Source of the DNA: an uncultured Bacteroides sp.
GTDB lineage: Bacteria; Bacteroidota; Bacteroidia; Bacteroidales; Bacteroidaceae
Length of the DNA: 8,781 nt
Assembly (NCBI GenBank): GCA_900544675.1
Contig: UQVZ01000073.1
Coordinates: 1-8,781, forward strand
Direction of reading: 5' to 3'
Shown here: piece after piece, positions 1 to 6,408 of the stretch
Position numbering within the stretch: the first letter of the stretch is position 1
Layout of the letters: every line of letters begins with the position of its first letter
Position numbers and translations under genes: made by a program
The notes under the pieces: model-generated
Seen by the model: the letters and a program-made list of their open reading frames with translations, nothing else
The model's database searches: none
What the model was told of the DNA's origin: nothing

Positions 1-103
1 TTCTTACTTTTGTTGTATTATTCATATATGTACGCTATTTAATGGTTTGGTGAGGAACAGCGTTAAGCTGTATTCTCGACCTTGTTATGAACACATTTCA
101 TTG
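1..103. other. Left chromosomal flank, no gene seen
   Basis: This AT-rich stretch lies outside the insertion sequence. I see no convincing coding sequence in it. A small hairpin, ACAGC-GTTAA-GCTGT, lies at 57-71. The host locus cannot be identified from so short a flank. Confidence 0.4.
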
Positions 104-112
104 TATATTAAG
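104..112. repeat. Target-site duplication, left copy (TATATTAAG)
   Basis: These nine bases are identical to 8692-8700 and abut the terminal inverted repeats of the IS on each side. A tenth base, T, is also shared but can be assigned to the repeat end. This is the expected footprint of IS insertion. Confidence 0.75.
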
Positions 113-138
113 TAGGGTGTCCAGTTTAATGTTCCCAA
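113..138 (+). repeat. IS terminal inverted repeat, downstream end
   Basis: Read inward on the plus strand this begins TAGGGTGTCCAGTTTAATG. It matches the reverse complement of 8666-8691 at 21 of 26 positions, with conserved blocks GTGTCCAGTT and GTTCC. It is the end beyond the transposase stop codon. Confidence 0.8.
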
Positions 139-139
139 T

Positions 140-363
140 TTAGCCCACATTTTTAAGCTGTTTGGTGCGTACTGTAACCCAGTTTGTGGACATGTGATTA
201 TTAGCAAAAGTATCAATGTCCTTTAGTTTAACATTACATAAGCGCTCTTTGAAATTAAATGTCTTAGTGGCAGATTTGTTCTCTAGTTTTGCGTGTAACG
301 GTATAAACAGGACAAAAGGAGTTATGCCATACAGTTTGTTTGGCGACTTTTTTTGTTTGAAAA
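140..363 (-). pseudogene. IS transposase, C-terminal fragment
   Basis: On the minus strand this stretch reads ...KKSPNKLYGITPFVLFIP and continues to a TAA stop at 140-142, giving about 72 residues with no start codon of their own. It is the missing C-terminus of the transposase at 7305-8524. Joined at the TGAAAA repeat, the two pieces read through in frame from the catalytic ESTFG motif into this segment. The element inserted at about 358 severs it from its promoter and N-terminus, so it should not be translated. Counting both pieces and removing one base in the poly-A run gives 479 codons including the stop. Confidence 0.85.
350..363. repeat. attL core of the mobilizable element
   Basis: The sequence is TTTTT-GTT-TGAAAA. 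The other copy, TTTTT-CGA-TGAAAA, is at 7297-7310, exactly 6,947 bp away. The identical blocks flank three differing bases. Restoring the transposase frame places the recombination point in or next to this core. Confidence 0.75.
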
Positions 364-570
364 TAATAGGATAAAACGCGGAATAAAGCGAATTTGAGCA
401 TTCTTACTGACAGTCAGAGAGTTTGGCTTCGAGTGGCACAGAACGGCATAAGGTCGGGAAAACGGATTTAGGCAGATTGCAGCAGCAGATGCACTTCCAA
501 ACCATTACCCGATACCAATTGCACATTTAACGCTAACAGGCTCTATTTCTGCGTTCTGCGTAGGTTTACA
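364..570. other. Non-coding left end of the IME
   Basis: No supported gene is present. The segment holds a near-direct repeat (ATAAAACGCGGA then ATAAAGCGAA, about 371-392) and a small palindrome CTGAC-A-GTCAG at 407-417. Both lie in the position where integrase arm sites or regulatory sites would be expected. That role is inference only. Confidence 0.4.
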
Positions 571-603
571 TTCTGCCCTTACAACTCCCATAAACTAATT
601 TTG
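571..603 (+). promoter_or_regulatory. Bacteroides-type promoter of the integrase gene
   Basis: A perfect -7 box TAATTTTG (TAnnTTTG) is at 596-603. A weak -33 match, TTCTG, is at 571-575, 20 bp upstream. Transcription would start near 610. This places the TTG at 601 inside the promoter, so translation should begin at ATG 619 or 625. Confidence 0.55.
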
Positions 604-624
604 CACCAAACAAAAAGAATGATT

Positions 625-1833
625 ATGCGGAGCACTTTCAAGACGGTCTTCTATGTAAACGGAAGCAAGGAAAAGAACGGAATTGTCCCCATTATGGGAC
701 GGGTTACAATCAACGGGACTATCGCACAGTTCAGTTGCAAACAGCGCATTTCAAAGGAACTTTGGGATGCCAAAGGCAACAGGGCGAAAGGAAAGAGCCG
801 TGAGGCGGTGGCAGTAAACTACGCCCTTGACAATATCAAGGCGCAGATAACGAAACACTACCAGCGGCTTTCCGACCGTGAGGCGTTTGTCACGGCAGAA
901 ATGGTGCGCAACGCCTTTCAAGGTATCGGCACGGAGTATGAGACATTGTTGCGTGCCTTTGACAAGGAGAACGAGGCGTTTGCCAAACGGGTGGGAAAAG
1001 ACCGCTCCAAGCGCACGTACCAAAAGTATCTGACCGTCCGCAAATACGTGGCGGAATTCATCAAGCGGCAGTACAAGCGGACGGACATGGCGATGAACGA
1101 ACTGACGGAGGATTTCATCCGTGACTACTGCCTGTACCTGCGAAACGAGGTCGGGCTGGCGCAGTCATCCGTGTGGATATACTCCATACCGTTGAAACAC
1201 ATCGTCACCACGGCGCACTACAACGGCAAGATACCGAGAAACCCGTTTGCGATGTACCATGTTGACCCCGACCACAAGGAGCGTGGCTTTCTGACAGAGG
1301 ATGAAATCCAAGCGTTGGGCGCAATCAAGCTGGACAATCCCAACTTTGCATTGGCAAGGGATTTGTTCCTGTTCGGGTGCTGGACTGGCATCTCGTTCAC
1401 GGACATCAAGAACCTGACCACCGACAACATTGTTGAAATGAACGGCACACCATGGATTGTGTCGAAACGCCAAAAGACGGGCGTACCGTTCCAAATCAAG
1501 CTGATGGACATCCCTATGCAGATAATCAGGCGTTACGAGCCGTTCAGAAGAGACAAGCGGCTTTTCAATATCGGCTCGCTTGACATGGTGAACAAGCGCA
1601 TCAAGGCCGTGGCGAAGAAATGCGGGATAGAAAAGCCGATTTCATTCCACCTGAGCCGCCACTCCTTCGCTGTCTTGGCTCTCAATTACGGTATGCCGAT
1701 AGAAAGCGTGAGCAAGATTTTGGGGCATACCAATATCACCACAACGCAAATTTACGCGAAGGTGACGAACAAGAAACTTGAAAACGACATATCCGCTTTC
1801 GAGAGCAAGGTAAACGGACGTTTCACCATATAA
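625..1833 (+). CDS. int: Tyrosine recombinase (IME integrase)
   Basis: This is the site-specific recombinase that would excise and integrate the element. The 402-residue product starts MRSTFKTVFYV, a common opening for Bacteroidetes integrases; ATG 619 is the alternative. An N-terminal arm-binding domain spans roughly residues 1-95, a SAM-like core-binding domain about 120-210, and the catalytic domain about 225-390. Visible catalytic positions are the Lys in VSKRQKTG, H342-x-x-R345 (HLSR), H368 in LGHTN and the nucleophile Y377 in TQIYAK. At box I, where most families have TGLR, it reads TGIS, with Ser257 in place of the first Arg, as in CTnDOT IntDOT. The length is normal for the family. 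It is followed after 11 bp by a RhuM-like gene, probably co-transcribed. Its likely target here was the TTTTTNNNTGAAAA core in an IS transposase gene. Confidence 0.93.
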   Translation: MRSTFKTVFYVNGSKEKNGIVPIMGRVTINGTIAQFSCKQRISKELWDAKGNRAKGKSREAVAVNYALDNIKAQITKHYQRLSDREAFVTAEMVRNAFQGIGTEYETLLRAFDKENEAFAKRVGKDRSKRTYQKYLTVRKYVAEFIKRQYKRTDMAMNELTEDFIRDYCLYLRNEVGLAQSSVWIYSIPLKHIVTTAHYNGKIPRNPFAMYHVDPDHKERGFLTEDEIQALGAIKLDNPNFALARDLFLFGCWTGISFTDIKNLTTDNIVEMNGTPWIVSKRQKTGVPFQIKLMDIPMQIIRRYEPFRRDKRLFNIGSLDMVNKRIKAVAKKCGIEKPISFHLSRHSFAVLALNYGMPIESVSKILGHTNITTTQIYAKVTNKKLENDISAFESKVNGRFTI

Positions 1834-1844
1834 ACGCACAGAGT

Positions 1845-2215
1845 ATGAAACGGACAACAATCACGATGGACGGGTACGGCAGGGTTGCCGTACCGTCCGA
1901 TACCGCCAATGTTTGGATGAGTGAAATGGAGTTGGTAAAGCTATTATATGTAATCGCCCCGATACTCCGTGCCGCCATACGAGCCGTGTACAAGAGCGGA
2001 GTGTTAAAGCCCTATGAGGTAGAAAGGCGTATTAAGCTGACCAACGGCTATTATTCGGAAGTTTATTCCTTGTCAATGGTCGTGGCACTGGCTTTCCGTA
2101 TAATACTTCAAATGCGGTAATGGTGCGTAATGCTTTATTGGAAAGGCTGTGCTTGCGAAAAGAAAGGCAAATATTGTTGTTTTCAATGGGCAGCAGACCC
2201 TCATGCAGATGTTAG
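1845..2215 (+). pseudogene. RhuM-like small protein, apparent frameshift
   Basis: The intact reading frame from ATG 1845 ends at a TAA at 2118-2120 (91 residues). The pattern W-MSE-E-L...RAAIRAVYKSGVL...Y-L-MVVALAFRI resembles the N-terminal domain of RhuM-type proteins, an inferred helix-turn-helix. Where relatives continue after AFRI, the -1 frame from 2102 reads NTSNAVMVRNALLERLCLRK and runs to a TAG at 2213-2215. One base therefore seems to be missing near 2100-2102, and the full product would be about 123 residues. Such genes commonly follow integrases in Bacteroides elements. An excision or regulatory role is guesswork. Alternatively the 91-residue form may be functional. Confidence 0.6.
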
Positions 2216-2268
2216 ATTGTGCGCTTTGGAAAATTTTACGGATTGTTTATGAGCGATTTAACCTGATG

Positions 2269-2290
2269 TACTGATGTCATGGCATCAGTA
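2269..2290. repeat. Inverted repeat TACTGATG/CATCAGTA
   Basis: Perfect 8-bp arms are separated by TCATGG. A further CTGATGT at 2263-2269 lies in direct repeat with 2271-2277. The site sits between the RhuM-like gene and the terminator. It could be an operator or recombinase-accessory site; no T-tract follows, so it is not a terminator. Confidence 0.5.
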
Positions 2291-2343
2291 AACCTATAAA
2301 CCAGCATATCCCTTTGCCAACGAATATCTGCGGCAACCCATTT

Positions 2344-2385
2344 GCCCGAAGAAGTGCGGTTTTGCTTCTTCGGGCTTTTTCTTTT
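2344..2385 (+). terminator. Intrinsic terminator after the integration module
   Basis: Perfect 11-bp arms GCCCGAAGAAG (2344-2354) and CTTCTTCGGGC (2365-2375) enclose a 10-nt loop and are followed by TTTTTCTTTT. It separates the integrase/RhuM-like transcript from the helicase transcription unit. Confidence 0.85.
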
Positions 2386-2493
2386 CGCCATTTTAAGGCT
2401 GATTTTTCCCATCCTGCTGCATTTTCTTATCCGTCAGGTTCTTTTGCGCCGTTCTGCATCGTTTTGCATATCAAGGTTTTAGCCGTCCTGCCG

Positions 2494-2501
2494 TAGCTTT
2501 G
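2494..2501 (+). promoter_or_regulatory. -7 promoter box for the primase-helicase
   Basis: TAGCTTTG fits the Bacteroides TAnnTTTG consensus exactly. The best upstream TTTTG (2462-2466) is 27 bp away, further than the usual 19-21, so the -33 part is uncertain. The expected transcript start is about 2506-2508. Confidence 0.5.
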
Positions 2502-2506
2502 CAACC

Positions 2507-2557
2507 ATGTTTAATCCGCTTGCCGACAATACGTTGGCGGCACAAAAATTATATTAG
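2507..2557 (+). CDS. Possible leader peptide upstream of the helicase
   Basis: ATG at 2507 opens a 16-codon frame (MFNPLADNTLAAQKLY) ending in TAG at 2555-2557, four bases before the helicase start. Within it GCCGAC-AATAC-GTTGGC can form a short hairpin (one G-T pair). The -7 box ends only 5 bp before the ATG, so the transcript would be nearly leaderless. Translational coupling or attenuation is an inference. It may equally be a chance ORF in a 5' leader. Confidence 0.3.
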   Translation: MFNPLADNTLAAQKLY

Positions 2558-2561
2558 AAAC

Positions 2562-3755
2562 ATGGAGAAAAAAGAAGAATTCATCCGAGTAGGCACCACG
2601 CTCTACAAGATTGTGGACCAGCCCCGCATCGACGGCGGCTATGTGAGGAAACGCATCGCATGGAACTCCGAGACCTTGCGGCAGGACTACGGCAAGGACT
2701 ACATGGCGGGCATCCCCAAGTATGACGGCTTCTGCACCGTACCCGACCATGTGGACTACAAGCCCGTAGTCGGCAAGTTCCTCAACCTCTATGAGCCGAT
2801 AAGCCACCGACCGCAGGAGGGCGATTTCCCTTGTATCCGCTCGTTGGTGGAACACATCTTCGGAGAACAGTACGGGTTGGGCATGGACTACCTCCAACTG
2901 CTGTATCTGTACCCCATTCAAAAACTGCCCATCCTGTTGCTCGTGTCCGAAGAAAGGAACACGGGCAAGAGCACGTTCCTGAACTTTCTGAAAGCCATCT
3001 TCCAGAACAACGTGACGTTCAACACCAACGAGGACTTCCGCAGCCAGTTCAACTCCGACTGGGCGGGCAAGCTGCTCATCATGGTGGACGAGGTATTGCT
3101 CAACCGCCGTGAGGACAGCGAGCGGCTGAAGAACCTCAGCACCACGCTATCCTACAAGGTGGAGGCGAAAGGCAAAGACCGTGACGAGATAGGCTTCTTC
3201 GCCAAGTTCGTGCTTTGTTCCAACAACGAGCACCTGCCCGTCATCATAGACGCAGGGGAAACACGCTATTGGGTGCGGAAGATTGTGCCGCTCAAGAGTG
3301 ACGACACCGACTTCCTGCAAAAGCTGAAAACGGAGATACCCGCTTTCTTGTATTTCCTGCAACACAGGCAGCTATCCACCGAAAAGGAGAGCCGTATGTG
3401 GTTCAACCCGAAGCTGCTGGAGACGGATGCCCTGCGGAAGATAATCCGAAGCAACCGCAACAGGCTGGAGATAGAAATGGCAGAACTGCTGCTTGACATC
3501 ATGGCAAGCATGAATGTAAAGTCTGTTTCTTTTTGCCTCAATGACATCATCCCGTTGCTCGTCTGCTCGCAAGTCAAGGTGGAGAAGTCGCAGGTGCGGA
3601 AAGTGGTGCAGGAGTGCTGGAAGCTGACACCTGCATCCAACTCGCTTTCCTACACCACCTACCAATGCGACTACAGCCGTGAGTGCGGATATTCACCCGT
3701 CAAACGGATTGGACGCTACTACACGGCAAGCAAATCGCTGTTGGAAGCACTCTGA
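2562..3755 (+). CDS. SF3-type primase-helicase (DUF5906-like)
   Basis: This 397-residue cytoplasmic ATPase probably unwinds DNA during replication of the element's circular or transferred form. The start is ATG 2562 (MEKKEEFIRVGTTLYKI). The ATPase core shows a Walker A motif ERNTGKST (GKS 135-137), a Walker B motif LLIMVDE (D176-E177) and a sensor-1-like VLCSNN (N221-N222), in the order typical of superfamily 3 helicases and the primase-helicase family associated with DUF5906. The first Gly of the usual P-loop is Glu. About 95 residues precede the helicase core, and the C-terminal 120 residues may be a winged-helix DNA-binding part. No primase catalytic domain is visible, so the primase label is by family only. 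It has its own promoter and is followed by a field of TGATGA motifs that may be its binding site. Confidence 0.85.
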   Translation: MEKKEEFIRVGTTLYKIVDQPRIDGGYVRKRIAWNSETLRQDYGKDYMAGIPKYDGFCTVPDHVDYKPVVGKFLNLYEPISHRPQEGDFPCIRSLVEHIFGEQYGLGMDYLQLLYLYPIQKLPILLLVSEERNTGKSTFLNFLKAIFQNNVTFNTNEDFRSQFNSDWAGKLLIMVDEVLLNRREDSERLKNLSTTLSYKVEAKGKDRDEIGFFAKFVLCSNNEHLPVIIDAGETRYWVRKIVPLKSDDTDFLQKLKTEIPAFLYFLQHRQLSTEKESRMWFNPKLLETDALRKIIRSNRNRLEIEMAELLLDIMASMNVKSVSFCLNDIIPLLVCSQVKVEKSQVRKVVQECWKLTPASNSLSYTTYQCDYSRECGYSPVKRIGRYYTASKSLLEAL

Positions 3756-3760
3756 TATTT

Positions 3761-3990
3761 TGATGAAATGATGAAAACATCTATAAACATGAAGAATGAC
3801 AGCCACTTACATGCTCATCAAACCCTCAACAAAAGGATTTGGCTGATGAAAAGAGAAGGGAAGTATAAAGCCATTCATCACTTTTCTTTTGGCGAGCGGT
3901 TTGATGAAACGCTGATGAAGTATTATTTTACTTGTTATCAATACATTAGACTACCTAATCATCAATTCATCGGAATTTCACCCCTCATCA
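3761..3990. repeat. Field of nine TGATGA/TCATCA motifs (iteron-like)
   Basis: TGATGAA occurs on the plus strand at 3761, 3769, 3844, 3902 and 3913. TCATCA, its complement, occurs at 3815, 3875, 3959 and 3985. Some pairs are closely spaced (8 bp and 11 bp apart). The field begins 5 bp after the helicase stop codon. Clustered short repeats beside a replication ATPase suggest an origin or a binding array, but no experiment or known family confirms this. Confidence 0.6.
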
Positions 3991-4156
3991 ACTCCGCTGT
4001 GGAAAGCAACAGAGGTGAACACCGCCATCCGCAGGCTGGTCGGACGGACTTCCATCCTGCCGACCGACAGGGGAAAGCCGATGTTACAAGCGAAAAGAGA
4101 ACAGCATCCGAAAACCGCCGACACCGCCGCAGGCTTTTGGAAAACAAAAAGCCATA
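3991..4156. other. Intergenic stretch before the candidate oriT, no supported gene
   Basis: Two overlapping frames are open here (3768-4157, and a GTG start at 4015 running to 4215), but neither shows a recognisable domain. The first runs through the repeat field and the second into the oriT-like hairpin. I therefore treat the region as non-coding, with moderate doubt about the 66-residue frame. Confidence 0.4.
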
Positions 4157-4272
4157 GCTCATTAGGGCGTTTTCTTCACGCACCGCTGACGCTAATGCTA
4201 AAAACACCCCAATGAGCCAACGGGGTTACACCCCTCTGGACACCCCCGTTTGCCCCGTGCGGCACGACCGCA
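4157..4272. other. oriT: Candidate origin of transfer (oriT) with hairpins
   Basis: A 17-bp inverted repeat (4157-4173 with 4201-4217, 15 of 17 pairs, 27-nt spacer) is followed by GGGGT-TAC-ACCCC (4222-4234) and TGCGG-CACGA-CCGCA (4258-4272). This structured segment lies just upstream of the relaxase gene, where MobV elements normally carry oriT. The nick site cannot be assigned from sequence. Confidence 0.55.
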
Positions 4273-4326
4273 GGCGGACGGATACCGACAAACAATTTGT
4301 AGAACCTAAAAAAACAAGAAACAAAC

Positions 4327-5631
4327 ATGGGATACATAAGCATCCAAATCAACAAGGCGAAAGGGTCGGCTGACACGGGCGCATCCGACCACATCGAACG
4401 CAAGACCACGCCCAAGAACGCAGACCCCACACGCACCCATCTCAACCGTGAGCTGGTGCAATTCCCCGACGGTGTGGCTGACCGCACCGAGGCGATAAGC
4501 CACCGCATCCGCACGGCAGGCATCAAGAGGAAGATAACACCTGACCAAGTACGGGCAATCCGCATCGTGCTTTCGGGCACGCACGAGGACATGGTAAGAG
4601 TGCAGGACGAGGGCAGGCTGGACGAATGGTGCGGTGACAACCTGCAATGGCTGCGCCGCACGTTCGGAAAAGAGAACACCGTTTCGGCAGTGCTGCACAT
4701 GGACGAGCACACACCGCACATCCACGCCACGGTCGTGCCGATAGTGACGGGCGAGCGCAGGAAAGCGAAGAAGCAAGCGGAGGGCAGACGCACCTACCGC
4801 AAGAAATCCAACGCCGTGCGCCTGTGCGCCGATGACCTGTTGACACGTGAGAAGCTGGTAGCCTACCACGACAGCTACGCCGCAACAATGGCGAAATACG
4901 GCTTGCAGCGTGGCATCCGTGGTTCGGAGGCACGGCACACCACCACCGCCCAATATTACCGTGACCTGAAACGGCAGACGGGAGAGCTTGAAGCCAACGT
5001 AAGGCAGTTGCAGACCGAACAGCAACAGGCGGAACGGCAGCTTGACGAAGTGCGGAAAGAAATCAAATCGGAGAAGCTGGAAGCCGCCAAGACTGAGGCG
5101 AAAACGGCACTCGTGGCAAGGGTCGGTTCTTTTTTGGGCAGCGGAAAGTTGAAAGAGCTGGAACACAGGAATGAAGATTTGCAAAGTCGCATAAAGGAAC
5201 TCGAAGAAGAATCCATACAACGAGAGGAACAATATACCAAGCAGATGCAGGAAATGAAGAAAGCTTACGAACAGCAGCACCGCAGAATATCGGAATTTAC
5301 GGATTTTGTCAAACGTTACTTTCCCTATGTGGAAAAGCTGATACCGACCATCAAGTTTTTGCGTGATACTCTGAATTTTGGCGATGGATTAATCAAAAAA
5401 CTGTGTATGTTTAAGGAGGTCACCATCAAAGGAGAACTCTATTCTTCTGAATTCCGACAGCACTTTAAGACTGATGGTTCGGTTTGCTCGCTTAAAGAAA
5501 CTTCGGATGGAAAATTTGACTTTAAAATAGACGGCATTTCACATATAAGTTGGTTCAGACGCAAAAAAGACGAGTTTATGAAAGCATTAGGATTACTAAC
5601 AAGGAAACAAAATCGGAACATTAGATTGTGA
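4327..5631 (+). CDS. mobA: MobV-family relaxase (Mob/Pre)
   Basis: This relaxase would nick oriT and pilot the single strand during mobilization by a helper conjugation system. The 434-residue product has the MobV signature: an N-terminal H22-x-x-R25 with N40 in THLN, and the metal-binding motif HMDEHTPHIH (H124, D126, E127, H131, H133). Residues about 1-200 form the Mob_Pre domain. A long charged coiled coil follows (about 218-260 and 275-320), then a C-terminal region ending near ISWFRRKKDEF. The length is usual for Bacteroides members. ATG 4327 is preceded by an A-rich leader with an ACAAA-CAA-TTTGT palindrome (4288-4300), possibly an autoregulatory site. No separate accessory Mob protein is visible, so it may act as a one-protein system. 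Base composition turns more AT-rich after about 5,150. Confidence 0.93.
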   Translation: MGYISIQINKAKGSADTGASDHIERKTTPKNADPTRTHLNRELVQFPDGVADRTEAISHRIRTAGIKRKITPDQVRAIRIVLSGTHEDMVRVQDEGRLDEWCGDNLQWLRRTFGKENTVSAVLHMDEHTPHIHATVVPIVTGERRKAKKQAEGRRTYRKKSNAVRLCADDLLTREKLVAYHDSYAATMAKYGLQRGIRGSEARHTTTAQYYRDLKRQTGELEANVRQLQTEQQQAERQLDEVRKEIKSEKLEAAKTEAKTALVARVGSFLGSGKLKELEHRNEDLQSRIKELEEESIQREEQYTKQMQEMKKAYEQQHRRISEFTDFVKRYFPYVEKLIPTIKFLRDTLNFGDGLIKKLCMFKEVTIKGELYSSEFRQHFKTDGSVCSLKETSDGKFDFKIDGISHISWFRRKKDEFMKALGLLTRKQNRNIRL

Positions 5632-5640
5632 ATACTAAAC

Positions 5641-5672
5641 TAAGAATAGTCTGAATTTTCAGACTATTCTTA
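5641..5672. terminator. Hairpin between converging relaxase and cargo genes
   Basis: A perfect 14-bp stem (5641-5654 with 5659-5672) encloses a 4-nt loop. It sits 9 bp after the relaxase stop and overlaps the stop codon of the minus-strand gene at 5659. The T-tracts on both sides are weak, but the position between convergent genes supports a bidirectional terminator. Confidence 0.7.
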
Positions 5673-5961
5673 ATTCTGACATATTCTCTAAAGAGGACAA
5701 ATATGAATAAATTGAAGAAGCTTGTGGAGATGTGAACATTTCGCCTGCATAAGGATATGACTTGCAAGACTCTTTAATGAGTTCATGAATAGTTTTTCCT
5801 CCAATAGTATGATTCTTGATGGAATCAAGATTATACTGTTCTACGACAATATACTCATACTCTGGATAAATAGCTCCGGAATCTTCTCCACGATAATGTC
5901 CGACTACTTCACTTTCAATAACACATAGGATGTTGTTTTCGTAAACTTTAATCGCTGGCAT
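5659..5961 (-). CDS. Hypothetical protein, cargo gene 3
   Basis: I do not recognise this 100-residue protein. It starts MPAIKVYENN at an ATG, has no signal peptide or membrane segment, and looks like a small soluble protein rich in Tyr, Glu and Ser (a run GAIYPEYEYIVVEQYN at about residues 29-44). It is the last of three minus-strand genes, 60 bp after the preceding stop, with no clear TAnnTTTG promoter of its own, so it is probably co-transcribed. Its stop codon lies inside the terminator hairpin shared with the relaxase. The codon content is AT-rich like its two neighbours and unlike the integrase-relaxase part. It could be an immunity or antitoxin partner, or part of a defence cassette; nothing in the sequence decides this. 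Confidence 0.65.
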   Translation of the reverse strand: MPAIKVYENNILCVIESEVVGHYRGEDSGAIYPEYEYIVVEQYNLDSIKNHTIGGKTIHELIKESCKSYPYAGEMFTSPQASSIYSYLSSLENMSELRIV

Positions 5962-6021
5962 AGTATTTTGTTATTTTTAATGATAATATGTTCTGTTTAA
6001 AGAGTTTGATATAAATTGCTC

Positions 6022-6384
6022 TTACAGCACTAAATCGTCCTCTAATTCGTCATCAAGTCCACTTTTGAGCTGTTTTTCTCGTTGAGCAGTATATGCAGCT
6101 CCTTTTAATTTGCTATCTTTCTGATAGCTAATCCATTTTTCTTCATACTCTACTAATCCACTATCTAATATTTTTTGAATACAGTTCTCCTTATTATCAC
6201 CCCATATATGCCCCCTTATGAAACTGATATCCAACTTGTGACAATCAGGACCTAATCCCAAAATTCGTCTGCATGCAGTTATAAAGGAATCAGACTCCTC
6301 TCCTAAATTACGCTGATTCCAATAATAGTTATAGTCTTGGTCTGAAACGGCAAATTGCACACCTGCTATATTAATGATTCTCAT
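6022..6384 (-). CDS. Hypothetical protein, cargo gene 2
   Basis: This is an unrecognised 120-residue soluble protein. It starts MRIINIAGVQFAVSDQDYNY and ends in a strongly acidic tail (DDELEDDLVL, residues 111-120). A Cys-containing central part (ACRRILGLGPDCHKLD, about 37-52) shows no metal-binding spacing. No transmembrane segment or signal peptide is visible. It follows the HTH gene by only 24 bp, on the same strand and in the same low-GC sequence, which supports an operon. The acidic tail would suit a nucleic-acid mimic or a partner for a basic protein, but that is speculation. I could not link it to any named family. Confidence 0.65.
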   Translation of the reverse strand: MRIINIAGVQFAVSDQDYNYYWNQRNLGEESDSFITACRRILGLGPDCHKLDISFIRGHIWGDNKENCIQKILDSGLVEYEEKWISYQKDSKLKGAAYTAQREKQLKSGLDDELEDDLVL

Positions 6385-6408
6385 ATCAATAATTGATTTT
6401 TTGTATAT

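Noticed and set aside
2314..2496. 60-codon ORF between the RhuM-like gene and the helicase
   Set aside because: It spans a strong intrinsic terminator and part of the helicase promoter; the product is Phe/Pro-rich without gene character.
3761..3990. CRISPR array
   Set aside because: The repeats are only 6-7 bp, occur in both orientations and have irregular spacing.
3768..4157. 129-codon plus-strand ORF between helicase and relaxase
   Set aside because: It runs across the TGATGA repeat field, its second half is an Arg/His-rich shadow-like composition, and no domain is recognisable.
4015..4215. 66-codon ORF with a GTG start
   Set aside because: It has a weak start context, no recognised domain, and its end lies inside the oriT-like inverted repeat. 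It is not excluded, but not supported enough to call.
4306..5280. 324-codon minus-strand ORF opposite the relaxase
   Set aside because: It is a mirror of the relaxase coding strand; the relaxase carries clear MobV motifs and explains the region.
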